From the NCBI RefSeq assembly GCF_025821625.1, contig NZ_JACKSH010000024.1, positions 42,222 to 102,431 of the forward strand: a stretch of DNA of 60,210 nucleotides, given 5' to 3'. The translations under genes were made by a program, and so were the position numbers. The DNA comes from Mycolicibacterium pyrenivorans. GTDB taxonomy: Bacteria > Actinomycetota > Actinomycetes > Mycobacteriales > Mycobacteriaceae. A model generated the notes under the pieces. It saw nothing but the letters and a program-made list of their open reading frames with translations. It was not told the origin of the DNA and made no database searches. This document shows positions 24,779 through 35,461 of the stretch, in pieces (positions within the stretch are counted from its first letter, which is position 1; every line of letters begins with the position of its first letter).

Positions 24779-26115
24779 TGGCCACATCACAGAGTGTTCC
24801 CGGCCCGGCTGAACGTGTGGTGGTCGTTGGCGGCCAGGACTGGGACGAGGTCGTCACCGCGGCACGCCGAAACGCCGGCGAGCACGCCGGGGAACGCATC
24901 GTCGTCAACATGGGCCCGCAGCACCCGTCGACGCACGGCGTGCTGCGACTCATCCTGGAGATCGAGGGCGAAACGATCGTCGAAGCCCGGTGCGGCATCG
25001 GATACCTGCACACCGGTATCGAGAAGAACCTGGAGTTCCGCAACTGGACCCAGGGCGTGACGTTCGTGACCCGGATGGATTACCTGTCACCGTTTTTCAA
25101 CGAGACGGCGTACTGCATCGGGGTCGAGAAACTCCTGGATGTCACCGAGGCGATCCCCGAGCGGGCATCGGTGATCCGGGTGATGCTGATGGAGCTCAAC
25201 CGGATCTCCAGCCACCTGGTCGCGTTGGCCACCGGCGGCATGGAACTCGGCGCGATGACGGCGATGTTCCTCGGCTTCCGGGAACGCGAACTGATCCTGT
25301 CGGTGTTCGAGTCGATCACCGGGCTGCGGATGAACCACGCCTACATCCGGCCCGGGGGTGTCGCGGTCGACCTGCCCGACGACGGCCTCAGCCAGGTCAG
25401 GGATCTGCTGGAACTGCTGCCCGAGCGGTTCTGCGATCTGGAGGATCTGCTCAACGAGAACTACATCTGGAAGGCCCGCACCCAGGGCATCGGCTATCTG
25501 GACCTCACCGGCTGCATGGCGCTGGGCATCACCGGCCCGATTCTGCGCTCCACCGGGCTCCCGCACGACCTGCGCAAGACCCAGCCCTACTGCGGTTACG
25601 AGACATACGATTTCGACGTCATCACCGACGACGGCTGCGACTCCTACGGTCGTTACCTGATCCGGGTGAAGGAGATGCGTGAGTCGCTCAAGATCGTCGA
25701 GCAGTGTGTCGAGCGGCTGGAGCGGCTCTCCGGTGCGCCCGTGATGATCGAGGACAAGAAGATCGCGTGGCCCGCCGATCTGAAGCTCGGACCCGACGGG
25801 CTGGGCAATTCGCCCGAGCACATCGCCAAGATCATGGGCCAGTCGATGGAGGGTCTGATCCACCATTTCAAGTTGGTGACCGAAGGGATCCGGGTGCCTG
25901 CCGGCCAGGTCTACGTCGCGGTCGAATCCCCGCGGGGGGAACTGGGCGTGCACATGGTCTCCGACGGCGGAACCCGGCCCTACCGGGTGCACTACCGGGA
26001 TCCGTCATTCACGAATCTGCAAGCGGTGGCGGCGATGTGCGAGGGGGGCATGGTCGCCGACGCGATCGCGGCGGTGGCGTCGATCGACCCGGTGATGGGC
26101 GGGGTGGATCGGTGA
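24778..26115 (+). CDS. nuoD: NADH-quinone oxidoreductase subunit D (49-kDa)
   Basis: 445 residues. [14 protein letters not shown] (about residues 42-55) contains the histidine that contacts quinone, and the family's RGERNIDYLSPF-type region appears as [12 protein letters not shown]. Together with NuoB it makes the quinone-reducing site. The homologue in M. tuberculosis is the reported partner of the orphan receiver encoded upstream. It overlaps nuoC by ATGA and ends in a TGATG overlap with the next repeat array. Confidence 0.96.
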   Translation: MATSQSVPGPAERVVVVGGQDWDEVVTAARRNAGEHAGERIVVNMGPQHPSTHGVLRLILEIEGETIVEARCGIGYLHTGIEKNLEFRNWTQGVTFVTRMDYLSPFFNETAYCIGVEKLLDVTEAIPERASVIRVMLMELNRISSHLVALATGGMELGAMTAMFLGFRERELILSVFESITGLRMNHAYIRPGGVAVDLPDDGLSQVRDLLELLPERFCDLEDLLNENYIWKARTQGIGYLDLTGCMALGITGPILRSTGLPHDLRKTQPYCGYETYDFDVITDDGCDSYGRYLIRVKEMRESLKIVEQCVERLERLSGAPVMIEDKKIAWPADLKLGPDGLGNSPEHIAKIMGQSMEGLIHHFKLVTEGIRVPAGQVYVAVESPRGELGVHMVSDGGTRPYRVHYRDPSFTNLQAVAAMCEGGMVADAIAAVASIDPVMGGVDR

Positions 26116-26176
26116 TGAGCGCTTGCGCGAAGAACAGACAATCGATGAGCGCTTGCGCGAAGAGAAGAAGGCGCCG
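26115..26176 (+). repeat. two fused micro-ORF repeats (nuoD-nuoE junction)
   Basis: The first unit (26115-26144) is 30 bp, two shorter than normal, so it reads in frame into the second (26145-26176, 32 bp). Together they make one 21-codon peptide: [10 protein letters not shown] followed by MSACAKRRRRR. Its start overlaps the nuoD stop as TGATG, and its stop overlaps the nuoE ATG at 26177 as ATGA. AGAAGAAGG supplies the ribosome-binding site. This is the one array in which units are fused. Confidence 0.9.
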
Positions 26177-27052
26177 ATGACGATCTTCCTGGAGCTCGGG
26201 CAACGTCCCGACGAGCCCGGTCCCCCGATCAACGGCCCGGCGAGCTACCCCGCGGACGTCGTGTCCCGGCTCGAGGCCGACGCCGCGGTGATCGTGGCGC
26301 GCTACCCGCAGGCACGCTCGGCCCTGCTTCCGCTGCTACACCTGGTGCAGTCCGAGGACGGGTGTCTGACTCCGGCCGGGATCGCTTTCTGCGCAAGCCA
26401 ATTGAACCTGTCCCATGCCGAGGTCACGGCGGTCGCAACCTTCTACTCCATGTACCGCCGCACCCCGACCGGTGACTATCTCGTCGGGGTGTGCACCAAC
26501 ACGTTGTGCGCCGTCATGGGCGGCGATGCGATCCTCGACACGCTCGAGGAGCACCTGGGGGTGGCGGCCGGTCAGACCACCGCCGACAGCCGAATCACCC
26601 TCGAGCACATCGAGTGCAACGCCGCCTGCGACTACGCGCCGGTCGTGATGGTCAACTGGGAGTTCTACGACAATCAGACACCATCGTCGGCGCGCGACCT
26701 CGTCGACGCGCTGCGCGCGGGTGAGTCACCGAAGCCGTCGCGGGGCGCGTCGCTGTGCACGTTCCGGGACACCGCGAGAATCCTTGCGGGCCTGCCGATC
26801 ACCGAAGTCGCGGCCGACGGCGCGCCGACCGGTGCGGCGACGCTGGCCGGTCTGCGGTTCGCCCGCGAACACGATATGACCGCACCGTCGCCGGATCCGC
26901 AGCCCTCCGACACGACCGACCCGCAGCCCGGACACGAGCAGGCCGAAGCCGCCGAAGCCGTCAGGGACGAACCCGCACCGGGTCCGTCGGCGAACGTCCC
27001 GGTCCAGTCCGGGACGCCCGAGACCGACCCGAAGGCGGCGGACTCGCAATGA
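26177..27052 (+). CDS. nuoE: NADH-quinone oxidoreductase subunit E with long acidic tail
   Basis: 291 residues from ATG 26177; the in-frame codons upstream belong to the repeat array. The [2Fe-2S] N1a ligands are Cys106, Cys111, Cys147 and Cys151 (CTNTLC, CNAAC). The thioredoxin-like domain ends near residue 230. A further 60 residues rich in Pro, Asp, Glu, Ala and Ser, without hydrophobic content, form a probably disordered tail. Typical bacterial NuoE has 160-180 residues, and the M. tuberculosis protein is about 250. The stop overlaps the nuoF start by ATGA. Confidence 0.94.
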   Translation: MTIFLELGQRPDEPGPPINGPASYPADVVSRLEADAAVIVARYPQARSALLPLLHLVQSEDGCLTPAGIAFCASQLNLSHAEVTAVATFYSMYRRTPTGDYLVGVCTNTLCAVMGGDAILDTLEEHLGVAAGQTTADSRITLEHIECNAACDYAPVVMVNWEFYDNQTPSSARDLVDALRAGESPKPSRGASLCTFRDTARILAGLPITEVAADGAPTGAATLAGLRFAREHDMTAPSPDPQPSDTTDPQPGHEQAEAAEAVRDEPAPGPSANVPVQSGTPETDPKAADSQ

Positions 27053-28365
27053 CCGCACTGACTCCCGTGTTGACCCGGTTCTGGGACGACCCCGAGCCAT
27101 GGTCGCTGGACACCTACCGCAGGCACGGTGGCTACCAGGCGCTGGACCGTGCGCTGGCCATGAGCCCCGACGACGTCATCACCACAGTCAAGGACTCCGG
27201 CCTGCGCGGCCGTGGCGGCGCGGGATTCCCGACCGGGACGAAGTGGTCGTTCATCCCGCAGGGAGACCAGGGTGCGGCCGCCAAGCCGCACTACCTGGTG
27301 ATCAACGCCGACGAGTCGGAACCCGGTACCTGCAAAGACATTCCGTTGATGCTCACCACGCCTCACTTCCTGGTGGAAGGGGCGATCATCGCCGCCTACG
27401 CGATCCGCGCTCACCACGCGTTCATCTACCTACGGGGTGAGGTGGTGCCGGTGCTGCGGCGACTGCAGGCTGCGGTCGCCGAAGCCTACGCGGCGGGCCA
27501 CCTCGGCACCGACATCCACGGCTCCGGATTCGATCTGGAGCTCATCGTGCACGCCGGTGCGGGCGCGTACATCTGCGGTGAGGAGACCGCGCTGCTGGAC
27601 TCGCTGGAAGGTAGGCGGGGCCAGCCGCGGCTGCGGCCGCCGTTCCCCGCGGTGGCGGGGCTGTACGCGTGTCCGACGGTGGTCAACAACGTCGAGTCGA
27701 TCGCCAGCGTGCCACCGATCCTGCTCAACGGCGTGGACTGGTTCCGCTCGATGGGCTCCGAGAAATCGCCCGGCTTCACGCTGTACTCGCTGTCCGGGCA
27801 CGTCACCACGCCCGGTCAGTACGAGGCGCCGCTGGGGATCACGCTGCGCGAACTGCTCACCTACGCCGGCGGTGTCCGGGCCGGGCATTCGCTGAAGTTC
27901 TGGACACCGGGCGGATCGTCGACACCCCTGTTGACCGCCGAACACCTCGATGTGCCACTGGATTACGAGGGTGTGGCCGGCGTCGGATCGATGCTGGGTA
28001 CCAAGGCGCTGCAGATCTTCGACGAGACCACCTGCGTGGTGCGGGCGGTGCGGCGCTGGACACAGTTCTACGCGCACGAATCCTGCGGCAAGTGCACCCC
28101 GTGCCGTGAGGGCACCTACTGGCTGGCGCAGATCTATGAGCGGCTGGAGACCGGAGCCGGCACACCGGCGGACATCGACAAGCTGCTCGACATCTCGGAC
28201 ACCGTCTTCGGCAAGTCGTTCTGCGCGCTGGGTGATGGCGCGGCCACCCCGATCATGTCGTCGATCAAGTACTTCCGTGACGAGTACGAGGCGCACCTCG
28301 ACGGGGGCTGCCCGTTCGACCCCTACGCGTCGATGCTCGCCGCACCCGAAAGTGTGGGCGCATGA
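27049..28365 (+). CDS. nuoF: NADH-quinone oxidoreductase subunit F (NADH/FMN/N3)
   Basis: 438 residues. [10 protein letters not shown] at 54-63 binds NADH, and [19 protein letters not shown] contributes to the FMN site. The N3 [4Fe-4S] ligands are Cys346, Cys349 and Cys352 ([12 protein letters not shown]) plus the cysteine of SFCALGDG about 40 residues later. It is the electron-entry subunit at the tip of the peripheral arm. It is coupled to nuoE and nuoG by ATGA overlaps. Confidence 0.96.
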   Translation: MTALTPVLTRFWDDPEPWSLDTYRRHGGYQALDRALAMSPDDVITTVKDSGLRGRGGAGFPTGTKWSFIPQGDQGAAAKPHYLVINADESEPGTCKDIPLMLTTPHFLVEGAIIAAYAIRAHHAFIYLRGEVVPVLRRLQAAVAEAYAAGHLGTDIHGSGFDLELIVHAGAGAYICGEETALLDSLEGRRGQPRLRPPFPAVAGLYACPTVVNNVESIASVPPILLNGVDWFRSMGSEKSPGFTLYSLSGHVTTPGQYEAPLGITLRELLTYAGGVRAGHSLKFWTPGGSSTPLLTAEHLDVPLDYEGVAGVGSMLGTKALQIFDETTCVVRAVRRWTQFYAHESCGKCTPCREGTYWLAQIYERLETGAGTPADIDKLLDISDTVFGKSFCALGDGAATPIMSSIKYFRDEYEAHLDGGCPFDPYASMLAAPESVGA

Positions 28366-30749
28366 CACTCGCTGAGCACGGCCACGACGCGCCACCGGTC
28401 GAGATGGTGACGCTGACCATCGACGGCGCCCAGGTCAGCGTTCCCAAGGGCACGTTGGTGATCCGCGCCGCCGAACTGATGGGCGTGCAGATCCCCCGCT
28501 TCTGCGATCACCCGCTGCTGGACCCGGTCGGCGCGTGCCGTCAGTGCCTGGTCGAGGTCGAGGGACAGCGCAAGCCGATGGCGTCCTGCACGATCACCTG
28601 TACCCCGGACATGGTGGTGCGCACCCAGATCACCTCCGAGGCCGCCGACAAGGCGCAGCACGGGGTGATGGAACTGCTGCTCATCAACCATCCGCTCGAC
28701 TGCCCCGTCTGCGACAAGGGCGGCGAGTGTCCGCTGCAGAACCAGGCGATGTCCAACGGTCGCGTGGAGACCCGCTTCGAGGACGTCAAGCGGACCTTCC
28801 CGAAGCCGATCAACATCTCGTCACAGGTTCTGCTGGACCGCGAACGCTGCGTGCTGTGCGCCCGGTGTACCCGCTTCTCCGACCAGATCGCCGGTGACCC
28901 GTTCATCGAGTTGCTGGAACGCGGTGCGCTCCAACAGGTCGGTATCGCCCCGGGTGAACCGTTCCAGTCGTACTTCTCAGGCAACACCGTGCAGATCTGC
29001 CCGGTGGGTGCGTTGACCGGTGCGGCGTACCGATTCCGGGCCCGGCCGTTCGACCTGGTGTCGAGTCCCAGCGTCTGCGAGCACTGTGCCTCGGGGTGCG
29101 CCCAGCGCACCGATCACCGGCGCGGCAAGGTGATGCGCCGCCTCGCCGGCGACGACCCCGCCGTCAACGAGGAATGGAACTGCGACAAGGGCCGGTGGGC
29201 ATTCACCTACACGACGGTCGGCGACCGGATCACCACCCCGCTGGTACGTGACCCTGACGGCACGATGCGCCCCGCGTCCTGGTCGGAAGCACTCGGTGTG
29301 GCCGGCGCCGGACTGGCGGCGGCCAACGGCAACGCCGGCGTTCTCGTCGGCGGCCGGGTGACCGTGGAGGATGCCTACGCCTACGCCAAGTTCGCCCGAA
29401 TCGTGTTGGGCACCAACGACGTCGACTACCGCGCCAGGCAGCACAGCACGGAGGAGGCTGATTTCCTCGCCGCCGTCGTCGCGGGACAGCCGATGACCGT
29501 GACCTACACCGACCTGGAGAACGCTCCTGCCGTACTGCTGGCGGGGTTCGAACCCGAGGAGGAGTCGCCGATCGTCTTCCTCCGCATGCGCAAGGCGGTC
29601 CGACGGCGCGGCCTGCAGGTGGTGGCGGTCGCACCATTCGCCACCCGCGGTCTCACCAAGCTGGCGGGCCGGTTGGTCCGGTCGGCGCCGGGCACCGAGG
29701 CGACAGCACTGGACGGCCTGGCCGACGACGAGCTGCTGACCATGCCGGGTTCGCTGATCCTGGTGGGTGAGCGGCTGGCCGGCTCGCCGGGCGCACTTTC
29801 GGCCGCAACCCGTCTGGCCGAAGCCACCGGAGCCCGGCTGGCCTGGGTCCCGCGGCGTGCCGGGGAACGCGGCGCGGTGGAGGCGGGGGCGCTGCCCAAC
29901 CTGCTGCCCGGTGGACGGCCGGTGGCCGATGCCTCGGCGCGCGAGCAGATGGCCGCGGCGTGGAGCGTCGACGAGCTTCCCGGCGACACCGGCCGCGACA
30001 CCGCCGCGATCCTGCGGGCGGCACGCGATGGTGAGCTGGGTGCCCTGCTGATCGGCGGTGTCGAGCTCGCCGACCTGCCCGACCCCGACGCCGCGCTCGC
30101 CGCAGTGGACGCAGCGCCGTTCGTCGTGAGCCTGGAACTGCTCGAGAGCGCGGTCACCGAACGTGCCGACGTGGTGTTCCCGGTGGCACCCGTGGTCGAG
30201 AAGGCGGGTTCGTTCGTCAACTGGGAGGGCCGGATCCGGCCGTTCGAACCGTCGCTACACACCAGCGCGGTCCCGGATCTGCGGGTGCTGAACTTCCTGG
30301 CCGACGAGATCGGCGCCGATCTCGGTCTACGGACGGCCGCCGAAGCAGCCGAGGAACGAGACCGGATCGGACTGTGGGCGGGTGCCCGTCCGGAACCGCC
30401 ACGCACCGAGCCGTCGCCACCGCACCCGGCCGCCGGGCAGGCCGTCTTGGCCGGCTGGCGCATGCTGCTCGACGCCGGACGACTCCAGGACGGTGAACCG
30501 CACCTCGCCGGGACCGCACGAGCGCCGCTGGCACGGCTGTCGGCGACCACCGCCGCCGAGATGGGGGTCACCGACGGCGAACTGGTGACCGTCAGCACTG
30601 ATCGCGGCGCGATCACGCTGCCCGCGGAGGTGACCGACATGGACGACCGCGTGGTGTGGCTCCCGTTGAATTCCATGGGCAGCACGGTGCACGAGACGCT
30701 CGGCGTGGGCGTCGGCGCCGTGGTATCGATCGGGCGGGGTTCACGGTGA
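28362..30749 (+). CDS. nuoG: NADH-quinone oxidoreductase subunit G
   Basis: 795 residues. The N-terminal ferredoxin-like domain has [2Fe-2S] ligands around [19 protein letters not shown]. It is followed by the His/Cys-ligated [4Fe-4S] region ([19 protein letters not shown]) and by [11 protein letters not shown] with [15 protein letters not shown] motif opens the MopB-like C-terminal domain, which lacks molybdenum in this family. It carries most of the iron-sulfur chain of the peripheral arm. It overlaps nuoF by ATGA and nuoH by GTGA. Confidence 0.95.
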   Translation: MTLAEHGHDAPPVEMVTLTIDGAQVSVPKGTLVIRAAELMGVQIPRFCDHPLLDPVGACRQCLVEVEGQRKPMASCTITCTPDMVVRTQITSEAADKAQHGVMELLLINHPLDCPVCDKGGECPLQNQAMSNGRVETRFEDVKRTFPKPINISSQVLLDRERCVLCARCTRFSDQIAGDPFIELLERGALQQVGIAPGEPFQSYFSGNTVQICPVGALTGAAYRFRARPFDLVSSPSVCEHCASGCAQRTDHRRGKVMRRLAGDDPAVNEEWNCDKGRWAFTYTTVGDRITTPLVRDPDGTMRPASWSEALGVAGAGLAAANGNAGVLVGGRVTVEDAYAYAKFARIVLGTNDVDYRARQHSTEEADFLAAVVAGQPMTVTYTDLENAPAVLLAGFEPEEESPIVFLRMRKAVRRRGLQVVAVAPFATRGLTKLAGRLVRSAPGTEATALDGLADDELLTMPGSLILVGERLAGSPGALSAATRLAEATGARLAWVPRRAGERGAVEAGALPNLLPGGRPVADASAREQMAAAWSVDELPGDTGRDTAAILRAARDGELGALLIGGVELADLPDPDAALAAVDAAPFVVSLELLESAVTERADVVFPVAPVVEKAGSFVNWEGRIRPFEPSLHTSAVPDLRVLNFLADEIGADLGLRTAAEAAEERDRIGLWAGARPEPPRTEPSPPHPAAGQAVLAGWRMLLDAGRLQDGEPHLAGTARAPLARLSATTAAEMGVTDGELVTVSTDRGAITLPAEVTDMDDRVVWLPLNSMGSTVHETLGVGVGAVVSIGRGSR

Positions 30750-31978
30750 CCTATCCCGATCCGACGCTGTTCGGCCACGACCCGTGGTGGCTGATGCTGG
30801 CCAAGGCCCTGGGCATCTTCGTCTTCCTGCTGCTGACGGTGCTTTCGGCGATCCTGATCGAGCGAAAGATTCTGGGCCGCATGCAGTTGCGACTCGGACC
30901 CAACCGGGTCGGGCCAGGTGGTCTGCTGCAATCGCTGGCCGACGGGATCAAGCTCGCCCTCAAGGAGGGCTTGATCCCCGCCGGGGCGGACAAGTGGATC
31001 TATCTCGCCGCGCCGGTCATCTCGGTGATACCGGCGTTCATGGCGTTCGCCGTGATCCCGATGGGTGGCGAGGTGTCGGTGTTCGGGCACCGGACCGCGC
31101 TGCAACTGACCGACCTTCCCGTGGCGGTGCTCTACATCCTTGCGGTCACGTCGATCGGCGTGTACGGACTCGTGCTGGCGGGCTGGGCGTCAGGGTCGGT
31201 CTATCCGCTGCTGGGCGGCCTGAGATCGACGGCGCAGGTGGTCTCCTATGAGATCGCGATGGGATTGTCGTTCGTGGCGGTGTTCATCTACGCGGGAACG
31301 ATGTCGACATCGGGAATCGTTGCCGCCCAGCGAGACACCTGGTTCGTGTTTCTGCTGTTGCCGTCGTTCCTGGTCTACCTGATCTCCATGGTCGGCGAAA
31401 CCAACCGTGCTCCTTTTGATCTGCCCGAGGCCGAGGGTGAGCTGGTCGGCGGCTTCCACACCGAGTACTCGTCGTTGAAGTTCGCGATGTTCATGCTGGC
31501 GGAATACGTCAACATGACCACGGTGTCGGCACTGGCCACCACGCTGTTCCTCGGCGGCTGGCAGGCGCCGTGGCCGATCAGCATCTGGGAGGGCGCGAAC
31601 ACCGGTTGGTGGCCGCTGCTGTGGTTCACCGCGAAGGTCTGGCTGTTCCTGTTCGTCTTCATGTGGCTGCGCGCCACCCTCCCCAGAATGCGCTACGACC
31701 AGTTCATGGCGCTGGGCTGGAAGATCCTGATCCCGGTGTCGCTGGGCTGGATCATCATCGTCGCGACCACCCACATCCTTCGCGACTACGGCTACCAGGC
31801 GTGGGCCACCGGGCTGATCAGCACGGGCATCGTGGCAGCGAGCGCGCTGCTGCTGCTCGGGTGGCGGACACTGCGCGCCAGGAACCTTCGCCGAACCCCT
31901 GCAGATCCCATCCAATCGGCAGACGCCGGCGCCTACCCGGTGCCGCCGATGCCGGCCAAGGAGTCAGCCGATGCCTAA
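30746..31978 (+). CDS. nuoH: NADH-quinone oxidoreductase subunit H
   Basis: 410 residues from GTG 30746, whose GTGA overlaps the nuoG stop. About eight membrane helices are present, with the conserved cytoplasmic loop motifs [20 protein letters not shown] and [20 protein letters not shown] that line the quinone chamber. The C-terminal about 40 residues ([18 protein letters not shown]) form a hydrophilic tail. It overlaps nuoI by 8 bp. Confidence 0.96.
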   Translation: MTYPDPTLFGHDPWWLMLAKALGIFVFLLLTVLSAILIERKILGRMQLRLGPNRVGPGGLLQSLADGIKLALKEGLIPAGADKWIYLAAPVISVIPAFMAFAVIPMGGEVSVFGHRTALQLTDLPVAVLYILAVTSIGVYGLVLAGWASGSVYPLLGGLRSTAQVVSYEIAMGLSFVAVFIYAGTMSTSGIVAAQRDTWFVFLLLPSFLVYLISMVGETNRAPFDLPEAEGELVGGFHTEYSSLKFAMFMLAEYVNMTTVSALATTLFLGGWQAPWPISIWEGANTGWWPLLWFTAKVWLFLFVFMWLRATLPRMRYDQFMALGWKILIPVSLGWIIIVATTHILRDYGYQAWATGLISTGIVAASALLLLGWRTLRARNLRRTPADPIQSADAGAYPVPPMPAKESADA

Positions 31979-32492
31979 GTTCCTCGATGCCCTCGCCGGT
32001 TTCGGCGTCACCTTCGGGTCCATGTTCAAGAAGCCGGTCACCGAGCAGTACCCCGAGTCGCCCGGGCCGGTCGCCCCGCGTTATCACGGCCGTCATCAAC
32101 TCAACCGGTATCCCGACGGTCTGGAGAAGTGCATCGGCTGCGAGCTGTGCGCCTGGGCCTGCCCGGCCGACGCGATCTACGTCGAAGGCGCCGACAACAC
32201 CGAGTCCGAACGGTATTCGCCCGGCGAACGCTACGGCCGCGTGTACCAGATCAACTACCTGCGCTGCATCGGCTGCGGCCTGTGCATCGAGGCGTGCCCG
32301 ACCCGGGCACTGACGATGACCAACGACTACGAGATGGCCGACGACAACCGTGCCGACCTCATCCTGGGCAAGGACAAGTTGCTGGCCCCGCTGCAGCCGG
32401 GCATGGAGCAACCGCCACACCCGATGGCGGCGGGCAGCACCGACGACGACTACTACCTGGGCAACATCGCCGCGGTGAAGGAGGCGCCGTGA
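31971..32492 (+). CDS. nuoI: NADH-quinone oxidoreductase subunit I (2x 4Fe-4S)
   Basis: 173 residues with two ferredoxin-type clusters, [12 protein letters not shown] and [12 protein letters not shown], the N6a/N6b clusters that pass electrons to N2. The ATG at 31971 is within the end of nuoH. The stop overlaps the GTG of nuoJ (GTGA). Confidence 0.96.
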   Translation: MPKFLDALAGFGVTFGSMFKKPVTEQYPESPGPVAPRYHGRHQLNRYPDGLEKCIGCELCAWACPADAIYVEGADNTESERYSPGERYGRVYQINYLRCIGCGLCIEACPTRALTMTNDYEMADDNRADLILGKDKLLAPLQPGMEQPPHPMAAGSTDDDYYLGNIAAVKEAP

Positions 32493-33244
32493 GAATTGAG
32501 TTCGTCGCCGCGATCACCGACGCCGGCCAGACCACCACCAGCGAGGCAGTCCTGTTCTGGGTGCTCGCGGCGATATCGGTGATCGGCGCCGTCGGTGTGG
32601 TCACCGCGCCGAAAGCGGTGTACTCGGCGATCGGGCTCGCGCTCACGATGTTGTCGCTGGCGGTGCTCTACATCGCCCAGGAGGCACCGTTTCTCGGGGT
32701 CGTGCAGGTGGTGGTGTACACCGGCGCGGTGATGATGTTGTTCCTGTTCGTGCTCATGCTGATCGGCGTCGACTCCTCGGAGTCGTTGGTGGAAACCATT
32801 CGCGGTCAACGCCTCGCCGCGATCGGCGTCGGCGTCGGTTTCGGCGTCCTGTTGATCGCCGGCATCGGCAACGTCTCGGTGACCGGGTTCGCCGGCCTGA
32901 CGCAGGCCAACCAGAACGGCAACGTCGAAGGGCTGGCGGCGCTGATCTTCACGCAGTACCTGTGGGCCTTCGAACTGACGGGAGCGCTGCTCATCACCGC
33001 CACGCTCGGGGCGATGGTGCTGGCGCACCGCGAACGTTTCGAGCGCCGCAGGACCCAACGCGAACTGGCCGCCGAGCGCTTCGCCCCTGGCGGGCACCCG
33101 ACCACGCTGCCCAATCCCGGTGTGTACGCCCGGCACAACGCCGTCGACGTGCCTGCGATGTTGCCCGACGGAACGGGCTCCGAACTGTCGGTCAGCGGAA
33201 TCCTGCAGGTCCGTGCGGTTCCGGAAAACGGGGAGGGCCAGTGA
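32489..33244 (+). CDS. nuoJ: NADH-quinone oxidoreductase subunit J
   Basis: 251 residues from GTG 32489. There are five predicted membrane helices. The helix with [23 protein letters not shown] corresponds to the pi-bulge helix of the E-channel. A hydrophilic C-terminal extension of about 75 residues follows the last helix, as is common in actinobacteria. It is coupled to nuoI and nuoK by GTGA overlaps. Confidence 0.95.
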   Translation: MRIEFVAAITDAGQTTTSEAVLFWVLAAISVIGAVGVVTAPKAVYSAIGLALTMLSLAVLYIAQEAPFLGVVQVVVYTGAVMMLFLFVLMLIGVDSSESLVETIRGQRLAAIGVGVGFGVLLIAGIGNVSVTGFAGLTQANQNGNVEGLAALIFTQYLWAFELTGALLITATLGAMVLAHRERFERRRTQRELAAERFAPGGHPTTLPNPGVYARHNAVDVPAMLPDGTGSELSVSGILQVRAVPENGEGQ

Positions 33245-33540
33245 ACCCGGACAACTACCTCTACCTGTCCGCGCTGCTGTTCACTATCGGTGCGGCAGGA
33301 GTGCTGTTGCGCCGCAACGCGATCGTCATGTTCATGTGCGTCGAGTTGATGCTCAACGCCGCGAACCTGGCCTTCGTCGCGTTCTCCCGCATGCACGGTC
33401 ACCTCAACGGTCAGGTGGTGGCGTTCTTCACGATGGTGGTCGCCGCGTGCGAAGTGGTGATCGGACTGGCCATCATCATGACCATCTTCCGGACGCGGCG
33501 CTCGGCAAGCGTCGACGACGCAAGCCTGTTGAAGAACTGA
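33241..33540 (+). CDS. nuoK: NADH-quinone oxidoreductase subunit K
   Basis: 99 residues with three membrane helices. The conserved glutamates of the proton path are present in [16 protein letters not shown] and [13 protein letters not shown]. The GTG start overlaps the nuoJ stop. The TGA overlaps a four-codon ORF that leads into nuoL. Confidence 0.95.
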   Translation: MNPDNYLYLSALLFTIGAAGVLLRRNAIVMFMCVELMLNAANLAFVAFSRMHGHLNGQVVAFFTMVVAACEVVIGLAIIMTIFRTRRSASVDDASLLKN

Positions 33541-33551
33541 TGAGCAAATGA
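33540..33551 (+). other. minimal micro-ORF bridging nuoK and nuoL
   Basis: ATG AGC AAA TGA: the ATG overlaps the nuoK stop as TGATG, and the TGA overlaps the nuoL ATG as ATGA. It begins ATGAGC like the 32-bp repeats and has the same double overlap, so it may be a collapsed unit. At 12 bp, chance cannot be excluded. Confidence 0.45.
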
Positions 33552-35461
33552 CATTACCTGTGTGGCTGGTGATCGCGCTCCCCCTGGCGGGTGCGACGAT
33601 CCTGCTGCTGAGCGGCAGGCGCTCCGATCGCTGGGGCCACCTGCTGGGCACGCTCGCCGCGCTCGCGTCGTTCGCCTGTGCGGCGGCGCTGTTCGTCGAC
33701 ATGGTCGGCCGCGACTCCGAGAGCAGGTCGACCCATGAGTCGCTGTTCACCTGGGTCCCGGTCGGCGGGTTGCAGGTCGACTTCGGTCTGCAACTCGATC
33801 AGCTGTCGATGTGCTTCGTGCTGCTGATCACCGGCGTCGGCTCGCTGATCCACATCTACTCGATCGGCTACATGGCTCCGGGAGCGGAGCTTGCGGAGCG
33901 ACCCGATAACCCAGGTCCGAGTCGTCGTCTTTTCTTCGGATATCTCAACCTGTTTCTCGCGGCGATGCTGCTGCTGGTGCTCGCCGACAACTACCTCGGC
34001 CTGTACATGGGTTGGGAGGGTGTGGGCCTGGCGTCGTATCTGTTGATCGGTTTCTGGTCGCACAAGCCGTCGGCGGCGACGGCGGCCAAGAAGGCGTTCG
34101 TCGTCAACAGGGTCGGTGACGTCGGACTGGCGCTCGCGCTGATGGTGATGTTCGCTGCCGTCGGCTCCGTGTCGTTCGCCTCGGTGTTCGGCGCCGCACC
34201 GCAGCTCTCCGAGGGCACGTTGACCGCGATCGGGCTGATGCTGCTGCTTGCGGCGTGCGGCAAGTCGGCCCAGGTTCCGCTGCAGTCCTGGCTCGGGGAC
34301 GCGATGGAGGGCCCGACGCCGGTGTCGGCGCTGATCCACGCGGCGACCATGGTGACCGCGGGTGTGTATCTGATCGTGCGCTCGGGTCCGGTGTTCGACC
34401 TGGCGCCGCATGCCCAGACCGCCGTCGTGGTCGTCGGCGCGGTGACACTGCTGTTCGGTGCTGTCGTCGGTTGCGCGAAGGACGACATCAAGAAGGCGCT
34501 GGCCGCGTCGACGATGAGCCAGATCGGCTACATGGTGCTGGCCGCGGGGCTGGGTCCGGCCGGGTACGCGTTCGCGATCATGCACCTGTTGACGCACGGG
34601 TTCTTCAAGGCAGGCCTGTTCCTCGGCGCGGGTTCGGTGATGCACGCGATGGACGACGAGGTGGACATGCGTCGCTACGGCGGGCTGCGCAAAGCGCTGC
34701 CGATCACCTTCGCGACGTTCGGGCTCGGCTATCTGGCCATCATCGGCGTGCCGCCGTTGGCCGGGTTCTTCTCCAAGGACGGGATCATCGAGGCGGCCCT
34801 CGGCGCGGGCGGAGTCAAGGGCGTCATCCTCGGTGGGGCCACGATTCTCGGCGCCGGGATCACCGCGTTCTACATGACCCGGGTGATGCTGATGACGTTC
34901 TTCGGTGAGAAGCGCTGGGCTTCACAAGCTCATCCCCACGAGTCTCCGGCGGTGATGACGTGGCCGATGATCCTGCTGGCGGTCGGATCGGTGACGGCTG
35001 GCGGGGCGCTGGCGATCGGCGGCACCCTCGAGCACTGGCTGGAACCGGTGGTCGGCGCGCACGAGATCCACCATGTGCTGCCGGTGTGGGTCGTGACGGT
35101 GATCGTCCTGTCCGTCGTCGCCGTCGGCATCGCCGTCGCCTACCGCATGTACGGGTCGCGGTCGGTCCCCGAGGAGGTACCCGCCGGGTCGGTGCTGACG
35201 GTCGCGGCGCGCCGGGACCTCTACGGTGACGCGTTCAACGAGAAGGTACTGATGCGTCCCGGCATGCTGATCACGCGCGGGCTGGTGGAGATCGACGACG
35301 AGGCGGTGGACGGCGCCGGGAGCGGGTTGGCCGCGCTCGTCGGACGCGGTTCTGATCGGCTGCGACAGTTGCAGACCGGTTTCGCACGGTCCTACGCCCT
35401 GGCGATGCTGACCGGCACGGCGCTGGTCGTCGCGGCGATCCTGGCGGTGAACCTGTGGTGA
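33548..35461 (+). CDS. nuoL: NADH-quinone oxidoreductase subunit L (antiporter-like)
   Basis: 637 residues with about 16 membrane helices and the long lateral helix at the C-terminus. Conserved proton-channel elements include [52 protein letters not shown] and [15 protein letters not shown]. It is the distal proton-pumping subunit. The start ATG 33548 overlaps the micro-ORF stop, and the stop overlaps the nuoM start (GTGA). Confidence 0.96.
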   Translation: MTLPVWLVIALPLAGATILLLSGRRSDRWGHLLGTLAALASFACAAALFVDMVGRDSESRSTHESLFTWVPVGGLQVDFGLQLDQLSMCFVLLITGVGSLIHIYSIGYMAPGAELAERPDNPGPSRRLFFGYLNLFLAAMLLLVLADNYLGLYMGWEGVGLASYLLIGFWSHKPSAATAAKKAFVVNRVGDVGLALALMVMFAAVGSVSFASVFGAAPQLSEGTLTAIGLMLLLAACGKSAQVPLQSWLGDAMEGPTPVSALIHAATMVTAGVYLIVRSGPVFDLAPHAQTAVVVVGAVTLLFGAVVGCAKDDIKKALAASTMSQIGYMVLAAGLGPAGYAFAIMHLLTHGFFKAGLFLGAGSVMHAMDDEVDMRRYGGLRKALPITFATFGLGYLAIIGVPPLAGFFSKDGIIEAALGAGGVKGVILGGATILGAGITAFYMTRVMLMTFFGEKRWASQAHPHESPAVMTWPMILLAVGSVTAGGALAIGGTLEHWLEPVVGAHEIHHVLPVWVVTVIVLSVVAVGIAVAYRMYGSRSVPEEVPAGSVLTVAARRDLYGDAFNEKVLMRPGMLITRGLVEIDDEAVDGAGSGLAALVGRGSDRLRQLQTGFARSYALAMLTGTALVVAAILAVNLW

